In this document: in pieces, positions 1 to 8,046 of the stretch | Position numbering within the stretch: position 1 is the first letter of the stretch | How the letters are laid out: each line of letters starts with the position of its first letter | NCBI RefSeq assembly: GCF_027924665.1 | Contig: NZ_AP027043.1 | Location: 124,001-188,000 of the forward strand | Reading direction: 5' to 3' | Origin: Flavobacterium sp. GSB-24 | GTDB lineage: Bacteria > Bacteroidota > Bacteroidia > Flavobacteriales > Flavobacteriaceae | DNA: 64,000 nucleotides | Program-made: the position numbers and the translations under genes | The notes under the pieces: generated by a model | What the model saw: the letters and a program-made list of their open reading frames with translations, nothing else | The model's database searches: none | Told to the model about the DNA's origin: nothing

Positions 1-558
1 TTGAGTCAATGGACCAATTGGAACAAATCTTTCTTTATTTCCTTTCCCGGTAATTTTTATAAAACCTTCATCAAAAAACAAATCAGAAATTTTAAGAGAG
101 ATCAACTCAGAAACCCTAAGTCCGCATCCGTAAAGAGTTTCAAGCATTGCTCTATTTCTTTCACCTTCATTGCTGCTCAAATCTATAGTTTCAATAAGCG
201 CATCGATTTCTTGAAGTGATAAAGTATCAGGTAATTTACGACCAGTCTTTGGCGCTTCAATTAACTCTAACGGATTATCATTTCGATAATCCTCAAAAAC
301 AAGATAATTAAAGAAGCTTTTTAATCCCGAAATGATACGCGCCTGCGATCTCGGATTTACTTCCTTTGCTACAGAATATATAAACTGCTGTAATGTTTCG
401 TCTGAAATTTTTATTGGAGAAACATCAATTTGATTGGTTTCTAAAAAAAGGCATAACCGCTCAATATCAAATCCGTAGTTTTCAATTGTATTTTTCGACA
501 AACCTCTTTCTATCCTCAAATACGACTGATAATCTTTTATGTATCTGCTCCAATTCAT
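1..558 (-). CDS. xerD: Tyrosine recombinase XerD, partial (C-terminus beyond the left edge)
   Basis: Reading leftward from the ATG at 558, the frame is open to base 1, giving 186 residues. The N-terminal SAM-like DNA-binding domain is complete (the RGLSKNTIENY motif is typical of Xer proteins). The catalytic domain begins around residue 120, and GCGLRVSELISLKISDL carries the first catalytic Arg. The HxxR and Tyr nucleophile motifs would lie outside the window. XerD, with XerC, resolves chromosome dimers at dif. In many Flavobacteria this gene lies next to aroQ (recalled, not checked); here four beta-barrel genes lie between them. XerC or a phage integrase is the alternative, but the housekeeping context favours XerD. 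Confidence 0.88.
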   Translation of the reverse strand, partial: MNWSRYIKDYQSYLRIERGLSKNTIENYGFDIERLCLFLETNQIDVSPIKISDETLQQFIYSVAKEVNPRSQARIISGLKSFFNYLVFEDYRNDNPLELIEAPKTGRKLPDTLSLQEIDALIETIDLSSNEGERNRAMLETLYGCGLRVSELISLKISDLFFDEGFIKITGKGNKERFVPIGPLTQ

Positions 559-586
559 ATTTACAAAGTAAGTGATTTTTCTACAT

Positions 587-617
587 AAAAAAACCTTCCT
601 GAATCAGGAAGGTTTTT
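587..617 (-). terminator. Rho-independent terminator after the first beta-barrel gene
   Basis: The stem is aaaaccttcct / aggaaggtttt around a 5-nt loop. Read on the minus strand it ends in a T run, 20 bases past the stop at 640. It separates the beta-barrel gene from xerD. Confidence 0.8.
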
Positions 618-639
618 GAAATATTTTTATTTTGAAATA

Positions 640-1215
640 TTAAAATTTATAAGCTGCATAAATCGATAAATTACTGTTTTTTGAGCTATCAATATATTCT
701 TCAAGATCATCATTATCATTATCGTAAACCCCTGAAAGACCAACTGTATATCTGATACCAGCAGAAAAATTATCAGTAAAATTATAACCAGCTCCAAAAT
801 TAAATCCAAAATCAGCAGATTTATAAAAATCTTTTGCATCTTCTCCATCAATTTTAGCAGACAATAAAAAACCGATCTGAGGACCAGCTTCAACTGTAAA
901 TTGCTTAGTAATATAGAACTTAGCAAGCACAGGAATATTCAAATAATTAAGTTTTGCATCATATTTTCCAAAAGCATCTTCAAATCTAGCACCTTGAGCA
1001 GAATATAAAAGCTCAGGTTGAATTGCTAGTCGTTCGATAACCTTAATTTCAGCAAAACCACCAACAGTAAAACCTACTAATGATTTAGTGTCATCTTCAT
1101 ATTCGCCTGTTAAAGTAGAAAGGTTAACACCTCCCTTTATCCCAAATCTTGTTTCTTGAGCATTCGTAAATCCAAATGCCATTACCGCTATAGCAGCTAA
1201 AATAATTTTCTTCAT
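640..1215 (-). CDS. Outer-membrane beta-barrel protein (PorT type)
   Basis: 191 residues. Residues 1-19 form a Sec signal peptide ending at NAQ. The mature part has alternating amphipathic strands with the hallmarks of the small outer-membrane beta-barrel family (OMP_b-brl_2): an early FGIKGGVNLSTL strand, a central IQPELLYSAQGA strand, an AGPQIGFLLSAK strand and a C-terminal aromatic (YKF). It is a close paralogue of the genes at 1412-2029 and 3133-3693. A TATATTTG box lies at 1246-1253, about 30 nt upstream of the ATG. Its exact role is unknown; such proteins are 8-stranded barrels in the outer membrane. Confidence 0.85.
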   Translation of the reverse strand: MKKIILAAIAVMAFGFTNAQETRFGIKGGVNLSTLTGEYEDDTKSLVGFTVGGFAEIKVIERLAIQPELLYSAQGARFEDAFGKYDAKLNYLNIPVLAKFYITKQFTVEAGPQIGFLLSAKIDGEDAKDFYKSADFGFNFGAGYNFTDNFSAGIRYTVGLSGVYDNDNDDLEEYIDSSKNSNLSIYAAYKF

Positions 1216-1357
1216 TTTAATTTGTTTTGGTTAAATTTTAATGATCAAATATAAAAATATTCTTCATAAAAACTAATTTGGAATTTAACAAATAAAATAG
1301 TATTATGTATATAAGTTGTTAAATTAACATCACTTAGAGTTTAATCTAAAATGTGAT

Positions 1358-1388
1358 AAAAAAAAAAACCTTCCAAAAGGAAGGCTTA
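1358..1388 (-). terminator. Terminator after the second beta-barrel gene
   Basis: The stem is ccttcc / ggaagg with a 4-base loop. On the minus strand it is followed by a run of more than 10 T, just past the stop at 1412. Confidence 0.8.
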
Positions 1389-1411
1389 AAAAACTAACTT
1401 ATTATTCTTTT

Positions 1412-2029
1412 TTAGAACTTGTATCCAACAGAAACAGAAAGAACGTCATCACGCATTCTTATTTGTTTTAAATCTCCAACACTAGAATAATATCTAACTT
1501 CATTCGACATCCCGAATTGATATCTTATTCCAGCTGAAAGATTTTTTGTTAAATCATAACCAGCTCCAATATTTAAACCAATATTTTGTGGTTGATATAT
1601 ATCTTTAACACTTCTGTATCCAGAAGAAAAAAAGTCTACCTCATTTTTTATTTCATACTTACCTTTAGCCGTTAATAAAAAACCGACTTGAGGTCCAGCC
1701 TCGACACTTAATTTTTCCATAACATAATACTTAAACATTACTGGCACATTAAGGTAACTTGACTTAATTTCTTGTTTATACAAATAATCAACACTAGATT
1801 GTTCATATTTCCCTCCTTGAGTAGAATACAAGAGTTCTGGTTGAATAAAAAATTTATTTCCAATCTTAAATTCAACAAAACCTCCTAAATTGAAACCAAA
1901 CTTTGGAGTTTCATTTTCAATATTCCCTATTAAAGTTGATAAATTAGCTCCTCCTTTAACTCCAAATTTTTGCGCATTCACAAATCCAAATGCCATTATT
2001 GCAATAGCAGTTAAAATAATCTTTTTCAT
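1412..2029 (-). CDS. Outer-membrane beta-barrel protein (PorT type)
   Basis: 205 residues from the ATG at 2029. The frame is open further upstream to 2152, but that extension would put a hydrophobic non-signal stretch before a perfect signal peptide (MKKIILTAIAIMAFGFVNAQ) and would place the start upstream of the promoter box at 2057-2087, so 2029 is chosen. Mature strands match the neighbour at 640-1215 (KFGVKGGANLSTL, IQPELLYSTQGG, EAGPQVGFLLTAKG, final YKF). It probably arose by tandem duplication. It has its own promoter and terminator, so it is a separate transcription unit. Confidence 0.85.
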   Translation of the reverse strand: MKKIILTAIAIMAFGFVNAQKFGVKGGANLSTLIGNIENETPKFGFNLGGFVEFKIGNKFFIQPELLYSTQGGKYEQSSVDYLYKQEIKSSYLNVPVMFKYYVMEKLSVEAGPQVGFLLTAKGKYEIKNEVDFFSSGYRSVKDIYQPQNIGLNIGAGYDLTKNLSAGIRYQFGMSNEVRYYSSVGDLKQIRMRDDVLSVSVGYKF

Positions 2030-2056
2030 GTTTTTACATATTTTAATTACAAAAAC

Positions 2057-2087
2057 CAAAAATAAGGTCAGCCTTACAAAAAGACAA
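2057..2087 (-). promoter_or_regulatory. Bacteroidota-type promoter for the second beta-barrel gene
   Basis: On the minus strand TTG is followed after 20 nt by TATTTTTG, matching the Bacteroidota -33 TTG / -7 TAnnTTTG pattern. The -7 box ends about 27 nt before the ATG at 2029. Confidence 0.55.
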
Positions 2088-2190
2088 TCCTCAATAAGCT
2101 TAAAAAACAGTAGAATAAGACAGAAAAAGGATTTAATAAACTTATTAAACAATAAACTACTTCCTGAATTAATATGAAGCTTTATTAGAT

Positions 2191-2224
2191 AAAAAAAGCC
2201 TCTCTCAAAATGAGAAAGGCTTTA
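2191..2224 (-). terminator. Terminator after the third beta-barrel gene
   Basis: Stem agcctctctca / tgagaaaggct with a 3-nt loop and a T run on the minus strand, 25 bases past the stop at 2249. Confidence 0.8.
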
Positions 2225-2248
2225 AAAAAACTAACTTATTATTTTTTA

Positions 2249-2848
2249 TTAGAATTTGTATGTCAAACCAAATGTAGCAGTACTGAAGAAGTTGTTAAAA
2301 ACATTTAAATTTGCATTAAAATCAGAAACCGCTTTACCTCCTTTATACTTATTAGTACCATAATCCAAAATATCAGTTAATCCAAAATTAATCGCAAAAC
2401 TGTTAGATACAAAATAATTGATTCCCAATCCTGCATTAATTCCAACTCCTGAATATTTAGCTTCACCCTCTTTTCCGGTATTTAATCCAACACCAGCTTC
2501 CGCATAAGTTTTAAATCTTTGACCAAGATCTAGGAAATAATAACGTCCAAAAACTCCAACATTGAAATTTGAGTTTTTATCAGCATCTGTTCCAGCTACT
2601 TTTTTCTTATCAGAACCAATCCCTAAATCAAGTCCAAGAGCAAATTTATCTGTTAAAAAATAACCAGCCTTTGGATTAAATTCAAAAGAATTAGTTTTAA
2701 CATCTGTGTTTTTGTCATTGTTTGTTGAAAAACCTAAATTACCTTCTAAAAGAATGTTTCCTTTAGAAAATCCATATGACCCAGAATCTTGTGCATTAGC
2801 AGCGCTAAATCCCATTACTGCAATAGCAGCTAAAATTAATTTTTTCAT
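2249..2848 (-). CDS. Porin-like outer-membrane beta-barrel protein
   Basis: 199 residues with a clean signal peptide (MKKLILAAIAVMGFSAANAQ). The mature part belongs to a somewhat different small-barrel subgroup from its neighbours: glycine- and aromatic-rich strands such as NILLEGNLGFSTN, FNPKAGYFLTDKFALGLDLGIG and VGVFGRYYFLDLG, ending in FGLTYKF. No catalytic residues are visible. A TAGTTTTG box (2875-2882, minus strand) lies about 27 nt upstream of the ATG. Function unknown; likely a structural or adhesive outer-membrane barrel. Confidence 0.83.
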   Translation of the reverse strand: MKKLILAAIAVMGFSAANAQDSGSYGFSKGNILLEGNLGFSTNNDKNTDVKTNSFEFNPKAGYFLTDKFALGLDLGIGSDKKKVAGTDADKNSNFNVGVFGRYYFLDLGQRFKTYAEAGVGLNTGKEGEAKYSGVGINAGLGINYFVSNSFAINFGLTDILDYGTNKYKGGKAVSDFNANLNVFNNFFSTATFGLTYKF

Positions 2849-3132
2849 GTTTTATATTTTTTAATTACAAAACACAAAACTAAGATTAGACTTACAAAAT
2901 CTAATCCACAATAAGTTTAAAAAGTATCAGAATAAGACAGAAAAAAAGGACTAAATAGAAATCTGATAATCAAGTATCTAAAAGACTTTTCAATGTTTTT
3001 TTGTTAAGAAAAATGAGTTTCGGTGGGAATTTTATTAATTATTTAATCCAAAATATAAGGCAATAAAATGCTAAATATGTAGTTTTGAATTTTAAATAAC
3101 GTTTAAAATACCAAACTTTAAAAACATTTTTT

Positions 3133-3693
3133 ATGAAAAAAATACTTTTAGCGGCTGTTTTGTTCATTGCAACATCAGCTACAATCAACGCTCAATTTGT
3201 ACAAATCGGGGTGAAAGCAGGGGTTAACTTTGCGAACCAAACTGGAGGTTCTGACTTTGATGGAATTTCTGTTGACAAAGAAGGTATTACAAGTTACCAT
3301 GCAGGTCTTGTAGCAGAACTTAAATTATTAGAAAAATTCTCAATTCAGCCAGAGCTTTTGTACACTACACAAGGAGCAGAATACAAAAGTGCTGTACAGG
3401 ATTTCAAAAACGAAATGGGATATATTGCTATTCCTGTAATGGCGAAAATCTACATGACTAAATCACTTAGTTTAGAACTTGGCCCACAAGCTTCATTCCT
3501 TGTATCTAATAAAAAGGAATTTGACGTTGCAGATCCAAAAACATTTGACTTTTCTCTTAACGCAGGTTTAGGATTAAAAGTTGTTGGAGGTCTTTTTGTT
3601 CAAGCTCGCTACGGAATAGGTTTGACTGAGATTTCAGAAGAAGCTGATTTTAAAAACTCTGTATTCCAACTTTCAGCTGGATACATGTTCTAA
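3133..3693 (+). CDS. Outer-membrane beta-barrel protein (PorT type)
   Basis: 186 residues with signal peptide MKKILLAAVLFIATSATINAQ. Strands match the two minus-strand paralogues (QIGVKAGVNFANQTGG, IQPELLYTTQGAEY, LGPQASFLVSNKK). It ends AGYMF, an aromatic C-terminus expected for BAM recognition. It is transcribed away from the other three barrels. A TAGTTTTG box at 3080-3087 is a plausible -7 element. Function beyond being an outer-membrane barrel cannot be told. Confidence 0.85.
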   Translation: MKKILLAAVLFIATSATINAQFVQIGVKAGVNFANQTGGSDFDGISVDKEGITSYHAGLVAELKLLEKFSIQPELLYTTQGAEYKSAVQDFKNEMGYIAIPVMAKIYMTKSLSLELGPQASFLVSNKKEFDVADPKTFDFSLNAGLGLKVVGGLFVQARYGIGLTEISEEADFKNSVFQLSAGYMF

Positions 3694-3713
3694 AATATAT
3701 CACATACTTTTAT

Positions 3714-3749
3714 AAAAACCGCTCTATTAATTGGAGCGGTTTTTTTATT
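3714..3749 (+). terminator. Terminator after the fourth beta-barrel gene
   Basis: Stem aaaaaccgctc / gagcggttttt followed by T-rich sequence, about 20 nt after the stop. Confidence 0.82.
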
Positions 3750-3817
3750 TTTACAAAGTTCAATGGCAATGGCAAATCAATGGCAATGTCAACACATAAT
3801 TACACAAAAAAATAAAT

Positions 3818-4231
3818 ATGAAAATCTGCATTATCAATGGACCCAATTTGAATCTTTTAGGAAAACGCGAACCAGAAGTTTACGGAAGCCAGACTTTTGA
3901 AGATTATTTTGAGACGCTGCAACAAAAGTTTCCAAATATTGAACTTTCATATTACCAAAGTAATATTGAAGGAGAATTGATTGGAAAAATTCAAGAATGC
4001 GGTTTTACATACGACGGAATTATTTTAAATGCGGGCGCTTACACTCATACCTCAATTGGTTTAGGCGATGCGATGAAAGCTGTGACAACTCCTGTAATCG
4101 AAGTTCATATTTCTAATACTTATGCTCGCGAAAGTTTCAGACATCAATCTTATTTATCTGGAAATGCTAAAGGTGTTATTTTAGGTTTTGGCTTGAAAAG
4201 TTATGAGTTGGCAATTCAGTCGTTTTTATAA
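3818..4231 (+). CDS. aroQ: 3-dehydroquinate dehydratase, type II
   Basis: 137 residues, close to the usual ~145 of type II dehydroquinases. It converts 3-dehydroquinate to 3-dehydroshikimate in the cytosolic shikimate pathway. Visible motifs are the N-terminal NGPNLNLLGKREPEVYG (the mobile loop with catalytic Arg and Tyr), the NAGAYTHTS substrate loop, EVHISN (catalytic His) and a later RESFRHQSYLS segment. The start is the only reasonable ATG. It is probably transcribed alone, after the terminator of the beta-barrel gene. Confidence 0.95.
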   Translation: MKICIINGPNLNLLGKREPEVYGSQTFEDYFETLQQKFPNIELSYYQSNIEGELIGKIQECGFTYDGIILNAGAYTHTSIGLGDAMKAVTTPVIEVHISNTYARESFRHQSYLSGNAKGVILGFGLKSYELAIQSFL

Positions 4232-4387
4232 TTTTAAACTAAACATCACCACCACAGTATGGTATAGGAAAGTGGTTTCGACTCCGCTCAGCCTGACAGT
4301 GCAAACAAAATTGAATCTCTTTAATTTAACATATTATTAATAAGCTCATTTTCAAGTTATTTTATTTTTGTAAGAGAAACCACTTAC

Positions 4388-6874
4388 ATGAAAAACTTTA
4401 CATTATTTGCCTTTTTAATTTTTTCAATTTCCAATTTTGCCCAAATCAAAGGAACTGTAACCGATGAAAAGGGAAATCCACTGCCGTTTGTTTCTATTTT
4501 TGAAGAAGGGACTTATCGAGGAACCACTTCGAATGAACAAGGCAAATATCAATTGCAGGTTAAAGAAATTGGTAAAAACCGAATTGTCTTTCAGTATTTA
4601 GGTTTTAAAACACAGAAAATCACAATTTCTCCAGATTCAAATACAACTTTAGATATAAAAATGGAGGAAGAAAGCTTCTCTCTAAATGAAGTTGTGATTG
4701 ATCCTAAAAATAATCCTGCAAATGCCATTATAAAAAGTGCTATTGCCAATAAAAAAGAAAACTCCGACAAAACAGGAAGATATACAGCCGACTTTTATTC
4801 TAAAGGAATGTTTAAGGTTAAAGATCTTCCTAAAAAAATCTTAGGTCAAAAAGTTGATCTTGGTGAGGACATGGCTTCCAATTTAGATTCTACCGGAACA
4901 GGAATTTTATATTTATCTGAAACTGTTTCTAAAATTACTTTTGAAAAACCTGAGAAGTTAAAGGAGAGAATTATAGCTTCGAAAATTTCAGGAAACAATC
5001 GTGGATACAGCTACAATACTGCTGCTTTATCAACTTACGATTTTTATGATAATACACTCGACTTTGATGTTAAAATGATTTCTCCTATTGCAGACAATGC
5101 TTTTAATTACTACAAATACAAACTCGAAAGTAGCTTTTACGACGATAATAAACAGCAGATTTATAAAATTAAAGTGATTCCAAAACGCGACAAAGAACCT
5201 GTATTTGAAGGTTACATTTATATTGTTGATGACAGTTTTGCTATTTATGCTATAGACTTAGAAATTAAAGGCTATCGCATGAAAAATGAGTTTACCGAAG
5301 TAATGAATCTAAAACAGAGTTTCAGCTATAATGCAAAAAATAAAATCTGGTCTAAAAATGCACAGACACTTTCGTTTAATGCGGGTATTTTTGGAGTAAA
5401 ATTTTCTGGGAACTTCAATTATGTTTATTCTAATTATGAATTTCCATCTTCTTTCGAGAAGAAAACTTTTGGAAATGAAATTGTTTCTTTTGAAGCAAAT
5501 GCCAATAAAAAAGATGACGCATTCTGGAACGAAATCAGACCAATTCCGTTAACTATTGAAGAAAGCACTGATTATAGTAAAAAAGACAGCCTCTTAGTAA
5601 TTCGAAAATCAAAAAGATATACGGATTCTACTGATGCTAAAAATAATAAGTTTAAAGTTTGGGATATTTTAATGGGCTATGACTATAAAAATACGTTCAA
5701 AAAATATTCTTTCAATTATCAAGGTTTACTGAATATTTCCTCTTTGAGTTTTAATACCGTTCAGGGATTTAATTTGGATTCTGGTTTTTCATTTAAAAAA
5801 GAAAATGAAGAAGAAGGAAAATCAACTTCGATTGGTACTACTTTCAATTATGGTTTTTCAGATCAGCGATTTAGAGTTGTTGGACAATTTAGTCATAAAT
5901 TCAACAATATAAATTATGCAACATTGGGAGTTACGGGAGGAACAAAAGTTGCACAGTTTAATAGTGCGGAACCTATTACTAAATTGGTCAATTCTATAAG
6001 TTCTTTATTTTTTAAAGACAATTATATGAAGTTGTATAACTTAGAATATGCACAGGTAAATTATTCGCAAGGCGTTTTAAATGGCGTTAATCTGTTTGCA
6101 AAAGTGGCTTATGAACAGCGAAAACCTCTCTTCAATACAACTGATTATTCTTTCTTTAAAAGGGATGATCTATATTCTTCAAACAATCCTCTTGCACCAA
6201 ATGATTTTACTACGGCGCCATTTGAACAGCATAATTTGTTTAAAGTTGGTCTCAATGCCAGAATTAACTTTGGAAATAAATATATTTCAAGACCTGACGG
6301 AAGATATAATTTTAAAGATGATAAATATCCGACTGTAGTTTTAGGTTTCGAAAAAGCTTTTGCTGCAAGCGAAAAGAAATACGAATTTGAAAGAATCGGT
6401 GCTTCTGTACAATATGATTTACGACTTGGAAATAAAGGTCTTTTAGGCACTAATTTTAGAGCCGGGAAATTCTTTAATGCTGAAAATATTTCTTTTATAG
6501 ATTACAGACATTTCAACGGAAACCAAACTCATATCGGTACAAGCGGCCGCTATTTAAATGTTTTTAATTTAATGCCATACTACGCCAATAGCACAAATGA
6601 CAGCTATTTTGAAATGCATCTAGAGCACAATGACACAGGGTTTATTATGAATAAGATTCCATTACTAAATCTGTTAAAATCTACGATGAATATTGGTTTT
6701 CACTCACTGGCGATTCCAGATCGAAAACCTTACACGGAATTCACTGTTGGTTTGGATAATTTAGGTTTCGGTAAATTTAAATTGTTTAGAGTGGATTACG
6801 TACATTCTTATCAAGGAGGCATTCAACAAAATGGTGTTGTGTTTGGATTGAAGATTTTGAATGTGTTGGACTAA
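4388..6874 (+). CDS. DUF5686 / carboxypeptidase-like regulatory domain outer-membrane protein
   Basis: 828 residues. Residues 1-18 form a signal peptide (ending FAQ). Residues 20-105 form a CarboxypepD_reg-like domain (IKGTVTDEKGNPLPFVSI, then VFQYLGFKTQKITI). The remainder matches the Bacteroidota DUF5686 family, mostly beta-strand and ending in aromatic-alternating strands, so a C-terminal beta-barrel is likely. These proteins resemble TonB-dependent receptors but lack a plug domain; their role is not established. The gene stands alone between aroQ and a convergent CDF transporter. Confidence 0.82.
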   Translation: MKNFTLFAFLIFSISNFAQIKGTVTDEKGNPLPFVSIFEEGTYRGTTSNEQGKYQLQVKEIGKNRIVFQYLGFKTQKITISPDSNTTLDIKMEEESFSLNEVVIDPKNNPANAIIKSAIANKKENSDKTGRYTADFYSKGMFKVKDLPKKILGQKVDLGEDMASNLDSTGTGILYLSETVSKITFEKPEKLKERIIASKISGNNRGYSYNTAALSTYDFYDNTLDFDVKMISPIADNAFNYYKYKLESSFYDDNKQQIYKIKVIPKRDKEPVFEGYIYIVDDSFAIYAIDLEIKGYRMKNEFTEVMNLKQSFSYNAKNKIWSKNAQTLSFNAGIFGVKFSGNFNYVYSNYEFPSSFEKKTFGNEIVSFEANANKKDDAFWNEIRPIPLTIEESTDYSKKDSLLVIRKSKRYTDSTDAKNNKFKVWDILMGYDYKNTFKKYSFNYQGLLNISSLSFNTVQGFNLDSGFSFKKENEEEGKSTSIGTTFNYGFSDQRFRVVGQFSHKFNNINYATLGVTGGTKVAQFNSAEPITKLVNSISSLFFKDNYMKLYNLEYAQVNYSQGVLNGVNLFAKVAYEQRKPLFNTTDYSFFKRDDLYSSNNPLAPNDFTTAPFEQHNLFKVGLNARINFGNKYISRPDGRYNFKDDKYPTVVLGFEKAFAASEKKYEFERIGASVQYDLRLGNKGLLGTNFRAGKFFNAENISFIDYRHFNGNQTHIGTSGRYLNVFNLMPYYANSTNDSYFEMHLEHNDTGFIMNKIPLLNLLKSTMNIGFHSLAIPDRKPYTEFTVGLDNLGFGKFKLFRVDYVHSYQGGIQQNGVVFGLKILNVLD

Positions 6875-7086
6875 GGTTCTGAGGTTCTAAGATGCTAAAA
6901 TACTAAGTAAAATAATTGAATGTTCTCGACGTCGCTCAAACTGACAAACATCACAAAAAAAATCCGTTTATTCCCGAAGGAGAATAAACGGATTTAAATT
7001 TAATCTTTGTCAAAGTTTTAAACTTTGACAAAGGTATGTATATAAAAAACTTAGCATCTTAGAACCTTAGCACCTCAGAACCTCTA
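6873..7086. repeat. Intergenic inverted repeat of ggttctaag / cttagaacc units
   Basis: The left side carries aggttctgaggttctaag units and the right side their reverse complements (cttagaaccttagc, cctcagaacc), flanking the terminator at 6957-6997. Related units recur at 9371-9455. Such iterated elements are common between Flavobacterium genes. The copy at 6924-6945 (ctcgacgtcgctcaaactgaca) resembles 4278-4302, a second small repeat type. Confidence 0.6.
6957..6997. terminator. Bidirectional terminator between convergent genes
   Basis: Perfect 14-bp stem aaatccgtttattc / gaataaacggattt with a short loop, lying between the stop of the DUF5686 gene and the stop of the CDF gene. A- and T-rich flanks could serve both directions. 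Confidence 0.75.
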
Positions 7087-7962
7087 ACAATGATAATCAT
7101 CTGGCTCTATATGGATTAAAACATTTCCTAACTGCGGAATTTGTTCTTTTAATGTATCTTGCAATTGGTGTGATAAATCGTGTCCCTCTTTTACTGAAAT
7201 TGCAGCTGAAACTATTGCGTGCAAATCTACGTGATAGCGCATTCCTGCTTTACGAATGAAACATTTTTCTGTTCCCAAGATTCCGGGAACTGTCAAAGAT
7301 ACTACACGAATCTCTTCTACTAAATCATCATTTAGGTTTTCATCCATGATTTCGCCAAGAGCAGGTCTGAAAATTTTATAACTGTTATACAGAATAAAAA
7401 ACGCAGCAAAAAGTGCTGCCCAATCATCTGCAGATTCGTAGCCTTTTCCCATAATAAGCGCAATCGAAATTCCGATAAACGCTGCCACAGAAGTTATGGC
7501 ATCACTTCTATGATGCCACGCATCAGCAGCCAATGCCGAACTATTTGTTTGTTTACTGCGTTTCATTACCAAACGAAAAGAATATTCTTTCCACACAATA
7601 ATGGCTCCTAAAACATATAATGTCCAAGATTTAGGTAAATCGTGTGAAGTGCCAATATTGGCAATACTTTCATAACCAATAATTGTTGCCGAAGTAATTA
7701 AAAATCCGACCACCAAAAATGTAATTAAAGGTTCTGCACGACCGTGCCCGTATGGATGATTTTCATCTGCCGGTTTATTAGAATATTTAATTCCGAATAA
7801 CACCAGACAAGAGGAAAATATATCCGTAGTCGATTCGATGGCATCTGCAATCAAGGCGTATGAATTGCCAAAAAAACCTGCGAGACCTTTTACTAGGGCC
7901 AGGCAGGTATTTCCAGCTATACTAAATAGAGTAGCTTTTATAGCTTTTTGTTCATTTGTCAT
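7084..7962 (-). CDS. Cation diffusion facilitator family transporter
   Basis: 292 residues, typical for CDF metal/proton antiporters that export divalent cations (Zn, Fe, Co, Mn) from the cytoplasm. Around six membrane segments occupy residues 8-200. The metal-site motifs are visible: YALIADAIESTTDIFSS in TM2 and DAWHHRSDA in TM5. A cytoplasmic C-terminal domain follows (residues ~205-292, with HVDLHAIVS and a His-containing tail). Asp or His at the first metal position often correlates with substrate, but the exact metal cannot be assigned here. Confidence 0.9.
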   Translation of the reverse strand: MTNEQKAIKATLFSIAGNTCLALVKGLAGFFGNSYALIADAIESTTDIFSSCLVLFGIKYSNKPADENHPYGHGRAEPLITFLVVGFLITSATIIGYESIANIGTSHDLPKSWTLYVLGAIIVWKEYSFRLVMKRSKQTNSSALAADAWHHRSDAITSVAAFIGISIALIMGKGYESADDWAALFAAFFILYNSYKIFRPALGEIMDENLNDDLVEEIRVVSLTVPGILGTEKCFIRKAGMRYHVDLHAIVSAAISVKEGHDLSHQLQDTLKEQIPQLGNVLIHIEPDDYHC

Positions 7963-7978
7963 TTAGACTATTTTTTTC

Positions 7979-8037
7979 GCCGCGAATTCACGAATATTTG
8001 ATAATCTTTTGAAGATTTAAATTCGTGAATTTGCGGC
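7979..8037. repeat. Inverted repeat in the murA-CDF spacer
   Basis: 17-base arms (gccgcgaattcacgaat and attcgtgaatttgcggc) match with one mismatch around a 25-nt loop. It may act as a terminator for murA, whose stop is at 8047, but it lacks a T tract. Confidence 0.6.
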
Positions 8038-8046
8038 TAACTTTCT

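Noticed and set aside
2030..2152. A longer start for the second beta-barrel gene
   Set aside because: It would precede a complete signal peptide and overlap its own promoter.
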